64,000 bases of DNA from Diaphorobacter aerolatus (GTDB lineage: Bacteria; Pseudomonadota; Gammaproteobacteria; Burkholderiales; Burkholderiaceae_C), in NCBI RefSeq assembly GCF_014489535.1, contig NZ_CP060783.1:682001-746000 (forward strand). Direction: 5' to 3'. This document shows positions 56,258-64,000 of the stretch, one piece after another; position 1 is the stretch's first letter; each line of letters begins with the position of its first letter. The notes beneath the pieces are model-generated. The model searched no databases. It was not told where the DNA came from and was given only the letters and a program-made list of their open reading frames with translations. Both the position numbers and the translations under genes were made by a program.

Positions 56258-57171
56258 CGACCCCACAAGCCGCATCGCCGCCGCCCCAACGTTCATGGAT
56301 GCCCGAGTTCCTGTTGTTGTCCGCGATCTGGGGCGCTTCGTTTCTTTTCATGCGCGTTGGCGCGGCAGAGTTCGGTCCCTTTGCGACCGCAGGCTTGCGC
56401 GTGGCGCTGGCTGCGCTGGTACTGACGCCGTTCATGGTGCTCAAGGGCGAGTGGCCCGCACTGCGCAAGCATTGGAAGCAGGCGATGCTGGCGGGGGTGA
56501 TCAATTCGGCCATTCCGTTTGCGCTGTTCGCCTGGGCGGTGATGCACATCACCACCGGCCTGACTTCGATTCTCAACGCGACGGTGCCGCTGTTTGGCGC
56601 GCTCGTCGCCTGGATCTGGCTCGGTGAGCGCATCGCGGGACTGCGCTGGGTCGGCCTGCTGGTCGGCTTTGTGGGCGTGGCGTTGCTGGCCTGGAAGGCT
56701 CCGGGCGGTGCAGGCATGAAGAGCGAAGACGCGGTCTGGGCCATCGGCGCCTGTCTTTGCGCCTCGACCTGCTACGCCATAGCCGCTAATTATGCGAAGC
56801 GGTATCTGGTAGGCGTTCCACCACTCGCGTCCGCCACCGGCAGTCTGATGGGCGCCACGCTCTGCCTGGCCATTCCCGCGATCATGAACTGGCCCGCGCA
56901 GATGCCCGGCGCGCGCGCTTGGGCCGCCATCGTGGCCATCGCCATTCTGTGCACCGGCATCGCCTACTTTCTCTATTTCCGTCTGATTGTGATCGCCGGC
57001 CCCAGCCAGGCGGTCGCCGTCACCTTCCTCGCTCCGGCCTTTGCGGTCGTCTATGGCGCGGTCTTTCTGCACGAGCCCGTGACGGCGTGGATGCTGGGCT
57101 GCGGCGTGATCATCGTGTGCGGGACAATGATGTCCACCGGGCTGATCGGCTCGGCGCGCCAACGGACCTGA
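56254..57171 (+). CDS. EamA/DMT-family transporter
   Basis: The 305-residue protein has ten hydrophobic helices in two EamA repeats, beginning MPEFLLLSAIWGASFLFMRV and including TSILNATVPLFGALVAWIWL and AVTFLAPAFAVVYGAVFLHE, which are the family signatures. It exports small metabolites such as amino acids or drug-like compounds across the inner membrane. Translational coupling to ogt suggests co-regulation with alkylation repair, but substrate and link are unknown. Confidence 0.92.
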   Translation: MTTPQAASPPPQRSWMPEFLLLSAIWGASFLFMRVGAAEFGPFATAGLRVALAALVLTPFMVLKGEWPALRKHWKQAMLAGVINSAIPFALFAWAVMHITTGLTSILNATVPLFGALVAWIWLGERIAGLRWVGLLVGFVGVALLAWKAPGGAGMKSEDAVWAIGACLCASTCYAIAANYAKRYLVGVPPLASATGSLMGATLCLAIPAIMNWPAQMPGARAWAAIVAIAILCTGIAYFLYFRLIVIAGPSQAVAVTFLAPAFAVVYGAVFLHEPVTAWMLGCGVIIVCGTMMSTGLIGSARQRT

Positions 57172-57377
57172 AATCCGTGCAAAAGTTTGCGCACCGGGCT
57201 CGCCGCGCCTGAAGCAATAGATTACAATAATTTAAATTAAAAACCGATAGGTTTTGCGGTAGACCTGATGCAATGGGTTTTGCCGTAGCGGCGATGGGCG
57301 CGCTGGGTCCTTGAGGAAGGGGACCGGTATGCCGCCTGCATTCACTTCACTTCATTCAATGGCGGTCCATTTGGCAT
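57172..57377. promoter_or_regulatory. AT-rich intergenic region before the PAS-SGDEF-EAL gene
   Basis: These 206 bp include a marked AT-rich block at 57217-57250 (TAGATTACAATAATTTAAAT), unusual in this GC-rich DNA. TACAAT at 57223-57228 is a fair minus-10 hexamer; no good minus-35 is visible at the right distance. It is the likely promoter zone of the downstream cyclic-di-GMP gene. I see no small gene or terminator. Confidence 0.4.
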
Positions 57378-60300
57378 ATGACCAATGAATTCTTCGTCAC
57401 GGGATTGCTTCTGGTGACCTTGATCGTTGGTGCGGCGCTGCTGCCGATTTCGGTGCTGTTGCGCCCCAACCACAAGCAACAGATCGGAATCGGCGTGCTC
57501 AGCGGCGTCGCCGCACTGCTGGTTGCCGTGCTGCACCTGCACGGTCCGCTGGCGAGAGTCTCGTTCGTTCCTCCGAGCATTCTCGCGTCGGTGAGCTTTC
57601 TGTTCGGACCGGTTGCCGGTGGCGTGGCGACGGCCATTTCACTGCTCAAGCTGGTGGTGCACAGCCCCTACGGCTGGTGGATCAGCGCCGGGCTGTCCGT
57701 CTCGCTTTGGGGCCTGGGCAGTCTGATGTGGCAGTTGCAGCGACGCATGCGCGTGAATTTCTGGCTGATGCTGAGCCTGCTGGTATTGCTGGTGCCGCTG
57801 TTCATCGCACCGTGGGCCGCACTGAGCAATCCGTTCATCTTCCGCGAATGGAACGTCTGGGAAGTGATTCCCTGGCGCTACGTCATCGGGATGGTTCTGC
57901 TGTGCGGAGCCATGGGCCTGCTCATGAGCCGCGCACGCGTACTGCTGCGCCTGCGCCAGCGCGAGCGCGAGCTGCATCAGGCCCTGCGCGCGTCGGGCGG
58001 GGGCCGCTGGGAATGGAGCTGGCGCTCCGAACGGCTCTCCTACCAAGGCAGCTTTTTTCGCGATTTTGGTCTTGAGGACAGTCCCGACGATGACGCGCTT
58101 TCGGTACTCAAGGCAACGCAGTCGCGTGAAACGCTGGATGCACTGCGCGCCCGCGTGAACAAGGAAGATGCCAAGCGCCTCAAGATGTCGATAGAACGTT
58201 TGCGCTCGGGCACCGCGCAACATTTCCACGAGGAATTTCGCATCCGCGACAAGACCGGCAAGTGGCGCTGCGTGATTGCCCGCGGCAGCGTCGTCGAGCG
58301 CGACGCGTCCGGCGCGTGCTTGCGCCTGTCCGGCATGTTGCTCGACGTGACGGAACACCATGCCATGGCCGATGCGCTGCATCTGTCGGAGGTGAAATAC
58401 ACGACCTTCTTCAACACCCTGCCCGACCCCGCCGGAATCGTGCGCATGAGTGACGGATGCTTTGTGGACGTCAATCCGGCGATGGCAAGGCTGTTTCAGC
58501 AGCCCGCGTCCGAACTCATCGGCAAGCGCGCCGAGGAGATCGGCCTGAGGATGGACGAAGCCGATCGCGACCGGCTCCTGTTCCTGCTTCAGGAAGATGG
58601 GCAGGTCCACACCTCGCAGATGAAGATCAGCGTCGGCAACACGCTGATTCCCGGCGTGGTCTCGGCCCGCCGCACCCATGTGGACGGCGAGAGTTGCCTG
58701 GTGTTCGTCTTTCACGACATGACGCATGCGAATGCGGTGCAGGAAAGCCTGCGCACCACCAACGATCTGCTACGCGAGGCGAGCTGGCTGGGCCGTCTGG
58801 GCTCATGGGAAGGCGTGTCTGGCGTCGGTGTCACCTACTGGTCCGACGTCTGCTGTGAAATTCACGGCGTGCCGGCCGGAACGCCCGCTCCGCTCGACTA
58901 CGTGGAACGCTTCATCGCCCCCGAATGGCAAGAGAAGGTGCGGGCGTCCAACAGTCTTCCGCGCGACGACAGCGCGGTCTGGGACATGGAGTTCGAAATC
59001 GTCCGTGCGGATGGCAGACGCGTGTGAGTGCGGGCGCGCAGCGAGACGATTTCGCACTACGGGGATAGCATTCACATGCGTGGCGTGCTCCAGGATATTG
59101 ACACGCTGCGCCGCACCTCCGAGCGCATGCAGGCCTCGGAAGTACGGTTCGAGCGCATCTTCCATTCACTGCCGATTCCGCTGGGCTTTGTGCGCGACGA
59201 CACAGGCCAGTTCGTGGATGTGAACCCCGCGTGGGAGCAGGCACTGGAATATTCGCGCGAGGAATGCATCGGTCACTCCATGGTCGATCTGAACATCTAC
59301 TCGCAGGCCACGCGCGTGCAACTGCGGCAAAAAGCGATGGCCAACGGTCAGTTGGTGGCCCACGAAAACGAGTTGCGCACCCGCTCGGGCACCCTGCTCA
59401 CGGTGCTCCAGTCCATGAGCCCGATCGAGGTCGCAGGCCAGTCCTGCTGGCTGATTTCGGTGCTCGACATCACCGGACGCAAGAAACAGGAAAGCCTGGT
59501 CCGCGAGCGCGAGGAGCTGCTCTCGCTCACGATTTCCGCCGCGTCGATTGGTCTTTGGGACTGGGATCTGCACGCCGGCACGATAGGAGGCGATGCGCGC
59601 TGGCATGGAATGCATGGCCGCGCTCCCGACCACGATGATCAGGCCGATGCGCTGCCATGGGAAACCGGCGTGACCGGCGCGCAGTTGGGAATGATCGAGC
59701 ACGTATTGCACGAGCACATTCTCGATCCGTCGGTGCCGTTTGACGTCACCTGGCGCATCGCGCCGCCCCAGGCGCCCACGCGCTGGCTGCGCAACGTCGG
59801 CAAGATCGTCAAATGGGATTCGCATGGCGTTCCCGAGCGCATGCTGGGCGTGTCGATCGACGTGACGCTTCAGCACGAGCAACAGGAACTGCTGCACCAC
59901 ATGGCGCACTACGACGCCCTGACCGGCCTGCCCAACCGCGTGCTGCTGCAGCAACGGCTGCGTGCGGCTCTGGACGCGGCGGGCGCTTCAGGCTCATCGC
60001 TGGCTCTGGCCTATATCGATCTCGATGCGCTCAAGGCCGTCAACGATTCGATGGGACACGAAGTCGGCGACAGGCTGCTGGTGCAGGTCGCCGGAAGATT
60101 GCAGCGCGCACTGCGGCCCACCGACAGCGTCGCGCGCCTCAGTGGCGACGAATTTGCGGTCATGCTCTCCGATCTCGGTGACCGGGAATCGGCCGAAAAG
60201 CGCCTTCGCGTGCTGATGGAGGCGGTCGGCAAACCGTATGACCTCGAAGGCGTGTGCCTCGATCTCACGGCCAGCGTCGGCTACACCTATTTTCCCGAGG

Positions 60301-61247
60301 ACACGGCCGACACCGACACCCTGCTGCGCCACGCGGACCAGGCCATGTACCAGGCCAAGCAGGCCGGAGGCAATCGCCTGCGCGCCTTCGACTCGGTCGA
60401 AGAGATGGCGAGGCAGACATTGGTAGAGCAACGCGACCGGTTCGAGGATGCGATCAACAACGGGGAACTCGCGCTCTATCTGCAACCCAAGATCAACGTG
60501 CGTACCGGCGAAGTCGTCGGGGCCGAGGCGCTGGTGCGCTGGGAACACCCGGAACACGGTCTCATCCTGCCCGGATCGTTCCTGCACGTGATCGACGGCA
60601 CGGAACTCGAGGTCAAGTTCTCCGAGTGGGCCATGGATGCGGTGCTCCTGCACATCGAGGACTTCAAGCGCGAGGGGCTGGAGATGCAGATCAGCATCAA
60701 TATCGATGCCGAACGTCTGCGCCACCGGGAGTTCGCGAACTGGGTGCTCTCGCATCTGGAGCGACATCCCAGGGTGAGCCCGCGCCAACTGGATCTGGAA
60801 ATCACCGAAAACGCGGCGCTCTACGACGTCACCCATGTCGCGCGCGAACTCACGCAATTGCGTGCCGTGGGCGTGTCGGTTTCGCTTGATGACTTCGGCA
60901 CTGGCTATTCGTCGCTGGCCTATCTGCGCAGGCTGCCGATTGATCAGCTCAAGCTCGATCAGAGCTATGTGCGCGGCATGATGCATGACGCCGCCGACCA
61001 GGCCATCGTGCAGGGCGTGATCGGGCTCGCGCGGTCATTCGGCTATCGCATCGTGGCCGAGGGCGTGGAGTCGGTGGAACAAGGCGTGCTGCTGGCGCGC
61101 ATGGGCTGCCCCATCGTGCAGGGCCACGTCGTCTCGCCGCCCATGTCTGCCGAGCACTTTGCCGACTGGGTCCGCTGCTGGCAGGCGCCACAGGCATGGC
61201 GGGAAGCGGCCCGGAGAACCTCCGAGGAACCGCTTCCGCTGGTATAA
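57378..61247 (+). CDS. Membrane PAS-SGDEF-EAL cyclic-di-GMP protein interrupted by in-frame TGA
   Basis: The frame encodes about 1289 codons with one internal TGA at 59025-59027. The first part has a 5-helix LytS-like membrane sensor (LLVTLIVGAALLPISVLL; LFGPVAGGVATAISLLKLVV), then PAS domains. The TGA lies in a PAS segment reading ADGRRV-stop-VRARSE, where Trp is usual, so TGG to TGA is the simplest explanation; frame is unchanged. A GTG follows immediately (TGAGTG) and could allow restart. After further PAS domains come a diguanylate cyclase domain (YIDLDALKAVNDSMGHEVGD, with SGDEF and inhibitory site RPTD five residues earlier) and an intact EAL phosphodiesterase domain (GAEALVRWEHPE, LDLEITENAAL, LDDFGTGYSSLAYLRRLPID). 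If the stop is real, sensor and output are separate proteins. Confidence 0.85.
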
Positions 61248-61313
61248 AAAGAGCTGCTACCACCGCTCCAACCGCGATAACAGCCGTAAAACCGTTTGCC
61301 TGCTGCGTCCCAG

Positions 61314-63205
61314 TCAGCCCAGCAGTTCCTTGATCTGCTGCAAAGCCGTCGGGTCCTCCATCGTCGTCACATCCCCCGGATCGCGCTTTTCGGCAACCGC
61401 CTGCAAGGTGCGGCGCAGCAGCTTGCCGCTGCGCGTCTTGGGCAACGCGTTCACGAAGAACACGCGCGCCGGACGTGCCACGGCGCCGAGCTGGTTGTCG
61501 ACATGCTTCATGATCTCGCCCTCGAACTTCAGCCGCGCGGCGTCGTCCGTCAGGCCCGACGCATCGCGTGCCACGGCGAACGCCATGGCCACCTGACCCT
61601 TGAGACTGTCGGCCACGCCCACCACCGCGACCTCGGCGATGTTGGCGTTGCCCGAGATGCATTCCTCGATCTCGCGCGTGCCCAGCCGATGACCGGCAAC
61701 GTTGATCACGTCGTCGGTGCGACCCAGGATGAAGTAGTAGCCATCCTGATCGCGAATGCCCCAATCGAAGGTGCTGTAGATCAGGCGACCGGGAATGCTT
61801 TTCCAATATGTGTTGACGAATCGCTCGTCGTTGCGCCAGACCGTCTGCAGGCAGCCGGGCGGCAGTGGACCCTCGATGGCCAGCACGCCCTTCTGGTTGG
61901 GCGCGATCAGTTCCTCGCCATTGGTCTCGTCGATCAGCTTGACGTTGTAGCCGTGGACCGCCTTGCCAGGACTGCCGAAGCGCGAGGTCTGCTGCTCGAC
62001 GCCGTTGCACAGCGTGAGAATCGGCCAGCCGGTTTCGGTCTGCCAGTAGTTGTCGATGATGGGCACCTCGAGCGCCTCACTGATCCACTTCGCGGTCGGC
62101 TCGTCGAGCGGCTCGCCGGCGAGCCACAGGGCCTTGAGCGTGGACAGGTCATGTCGCTTGAGATGTTCGGGTCCTGTTTCTTGAGCACACGCACCGCCGT
62201 CGGCGCGGAAAACATGTGCGTCACCTTGTACTTCTCGACAATGCTCCACCAGATGCCTGCATCGGGGCGCACCGGCAGACCTTCATACATGACCGTCGCC
62301 ATGCCCGCGAGCAGCGGCGCATAGATGATGTAGCTATGCCCCACCACCCAGCCAATGTCGCTGGTGCAAAAGAAGGTGTCGCCCGGGTTGGCGTCAAAGA
62401 TCCAGCGCATGCTCGATGCCAGCGCCACGGCGTAGCCGCCGGTGTCGCGTTGCACACCCTTGGGTTTGCCCGTCGTGCCGCTGGTGTAGAGCGTGTAGCT
62501 CGGCTGCGTGGCGTCCTGCCACACGCAGGGCACGTCCGCATCCAGATGCTGACTGCGCAGCGCGGCCCAGTCGTGGTCGCGCCCCGCGCGCATGTTGGCA
62601 GCCGCAAGACCGCGGTCAACGAGTAACACGGCCTGCGGCTTGTATGCCGAGAGTTCGAGGGCTTCGTCGAGCAGCGGTTTGTAGGCCACGACCTTGCCGC
62701 CGCGCGAGCCCGCATCGGCCGACACGATCACGGTGGGCTCGGCATCTTCGATACGCGAGGCCAGCGAGGAGGAGGCAAAACCGCCGAACACCACCGAATG
62801 AATCGCGCCGATGCGCGCACAGGCCAGCATTGCGAACGAGGCTTCGGCGATCATCGGCATGTAGATCAGCACGCGGTCCCCCTGCTTCACACCCAGGGCC
62901 TGCAGACACGCGGCCATGCTTTGCACTTCCCTGTGCAACTGCGCATAGCTGTAGACACGTTCGGTATTGGTTTCGGTGGAGATCGCGATCAGCGCGTTCT
63001 GGTGGGAGCGTTCGGCGAGGTGACGATCGACAGCGTTGTGGCACAGATTGGTGGTGCCGCCCACGAACCAGCGCGCAAACGGCGGATTGCTGTAGTCGCA
63101 GATCTGTCGGGGTGGGGTCTGCCACTCGATGAGCTGCGCCTGCTCGGACCAGAAGGCATCGCGATCTTCAATCGAGCGACGATGAAACTCGGAAAAACTC
63201 ACCAT
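61314..63205 (-). CDS. prpE: Propionate/acetate-CoA ligase PrpE, frame broken once
   Basis: PrpE is an AMP-forming acyl-CoA synthetase that activates propionate (or acetate). The first frame starts at ATG 63205 (MVSFSEFHRRSIEDRDAFW) and holds FVGGTTNLCHNAVDRHL, YTLYTSGTTGKPKGVQRDTG and WVVGHSYIIYAPLLAG. One base is missing near 62169-62171; adding it joins VLKKQDP to EHLKRHDLSTLKALWLAGEP. Then come YWQTETGWPIL, GRTDDVINVAGHRLGTREIE and the regulatory/catalytic Lys in KTRSGKLLRRTL. Length of about 630 is normal for PrpE. A Lys in this motif is the target of Pat-type acetyltransferases, like the one at 48369. It is upstream-preceded by GGAGACAG. Confidence 0.92.
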
Positions 63206-63324
63206 GGGAACTGTCTCCTTATTTGATTCGACGAAGTTGTCCACCAATTTGGCAACGCCGTTGAATTCATTATGAATAGGCGAGTTTTCGTCAAGCTGAC
63301 GCGACCACGGGCTCTGATCCCAGC

Positions 63325-63930
63325 TCACTTGACCAGCGCGAGCATCTCCTTGAAATCAGGGTGCTCGCAACTGCGCAGCCATTCAAACGCAACCATCTCG
63401 GTCGTCACGAGTTCGGCACCGGCTCCGGCCAGACGATCAAAGGCCGCGTCGCGATTGCGCTCGGTGCGCGAGCTGCACGCATCGGTTACCACCCAGACGT
63501 CGAACTCGTCCTCAAGCAGGTCAAGCGCCGTCTGCAGCAGGCAAACATGCGCCTCACAGCCGGCTATCACGATGGTGTTGCGCTCACTCGCCGGCTGCTG
63601 CGGCTTTTGCAGGTGTTTGGGCAGGCTGCGCGCATTGCCACCCTGCTGCGGCTTGGAAGGCGGGCGCAACCATTCGCCCAGACCTTCCTCGGCGGCGCTG
63701 AAATGCATCTTGGAGAGCGTTTTCGCGCACAGTGCGCGCAACTCCGCATCGTTTGCACCGAGCCGTGAAGGGTTCTGCTCCGTGCCCCAGACCGGCACAT
63801 CCATCAACCGTGCAATCTTCGCCAGACGGCGCGCGTTCTCCAGCACCAGGGCAGCTTCGAAGATCACGGGCATCAAGCGCTCCTGATAGTCCACAAGCAC
63901 CAATTGGGATTCGGATTCGTCAAGCAGCAT
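63325..63930 (-). CDS. Isochorismatase-family hydrolase
   Basis: The 201-residue cysteine hydrolase has the catalytic triad of the family: Asp in LVLVDYQERLM near residue 14, Lys in LSKMHFSAAE near 73, and Cys in IVIAGCEAHVCLLQTALDLL. Family members hydrolyse isochorismate, nicotinamide, or N-carbamoyl compounds, and the substrate cannot be told. A stretch around residues 90-117 (LRPPSKPQQGGNARSLPKHL) is an unusual basic Pro-rich insert. It is 119 bp upstream of prpE on the same strand; the last 70 bp of the window beyond its start hold no visible gene. Confidence 0.92.
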   Translation of the reverse strand: MLLDESESQLVLVDYQERLMPVIFEAALVLENARRLAKIARLMDVPVWGTEQNPSRLGANDAELRALCAKTLSKMHFSAAEEGLGEWLRPPSKPQQGGNARSLPKHLQKPQQPASERNTIVIAGCEAHVCLLQTALDLLEDEFDVWVVTDACSSRTERNRDAAFDRLAGAGAELVTTEMVAFEWLRSCEHPDFKEMLALVK

Positions 63931-64000
63931 GGAATCTACTCTTTCTTGCTAACGAGCAACGGGGATTCAAATCGGGGGATTGTCGCAGGAACCCGCCCTG

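Overview
The window is high-GC proteobacterial DNA with tightly packed genes and many ATGA or GTGA stop/start overlaps. Gene content (a TssJ/Fha/PpkA/PppA/TagF-type type VI secretion system, DUF2169/DUF3540 accessory genes, UTRA regulators, HDLRQP-type histidine kinases, a WaaA plus phosphomannomutase pair) points to a betaproteobacterium of the Burkholderiales, probably Comamonadaceae. The family placement is inference from gene content; no 16S or other marker is present.

Layout. 1-4015: a membrane histidine kinase running off the left edge, a GntR/UTRA regulator, a PfkB-type sugar kinase and a NarL/LuxR response regulator. 4176-36911: one continuous type VI secretion (T6SS) locus. Its left arm has tssJ on the minus strand and tssA-tssB-tssC-hcp plus an unknown gene on the plus strand. 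An orphan soluble histidine kinase sits between the arms. The right arm is a roughly 27 kb minus-strand operon: tssK-tssL-tssM-tagF-ppkA-mltA-hcp2-tssE-tssF-tssG-clpV-vgrG-DUF3540-unknown-DUF2169-DUF2169-unknown-unknown-fha-pppA. This supplies all core components except a recognisable PAAR protein, a full threonine-phosphorylation switch (PpkA, PppA, Fha, TagF), a peptidoglycan hydrolase (MltA) and a VgrG-linked cargo module. 37316-39255: a hybrid histidine kinase/receiver facing away from the T6SS operon. 39291-46853: a minus-strand operon encoding a caspase-like CHAT protease with a signal peptide, a TpsB transporter and a TpsA filamentous-haemagglutinin-like exoprotein. 47139-63930: chromosomal-type genes, namely a family III CoA transferase, an ADP-forming acyl-CoA synthetase/GNAT fusion, waaA, a phosphomannomutase, an Ada-AlkA/Ogt/EamA alkylation-repair cassette, a membrane PAS-SGDEF-EAL protein, prpE and an isochorismatase-family hydrolase.

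How it works together. The T6SS builds a contractile TssB/TssC sheath around Hcp, tipped by VgrG, on a TssEFGK baseplate and TssJLM membrane complex. ClpV recycles the sheath, and PpkA/PppA/Fha/TagF gate firing. The DUF2169 proteins are likely cargo adaptors for an effector encoded next to them. The CHAT-TpsB-TpsA operon is a separate secretion system in which a predicted periplasmic protease is co-produced with the exoprotein.

Two cautions and two highlights. (1) At least 23 places show a reading frame broken by exactly one missing base, nearly always in a short G or C run, including most T6SS core genes. This is best read as a homopolymer-deletion artefact of the sequence; I annotate those genes as single genes across the break. 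(2) The PAS-SGDEF-EAL gene is different: an in-frame TGA sits where TGG is expected. The most unusual features are an in-frame expansion of REP-like palindromes plus four 30-bp tandem units inside clpV, and the CHAT-TpsB-TpsA operon.
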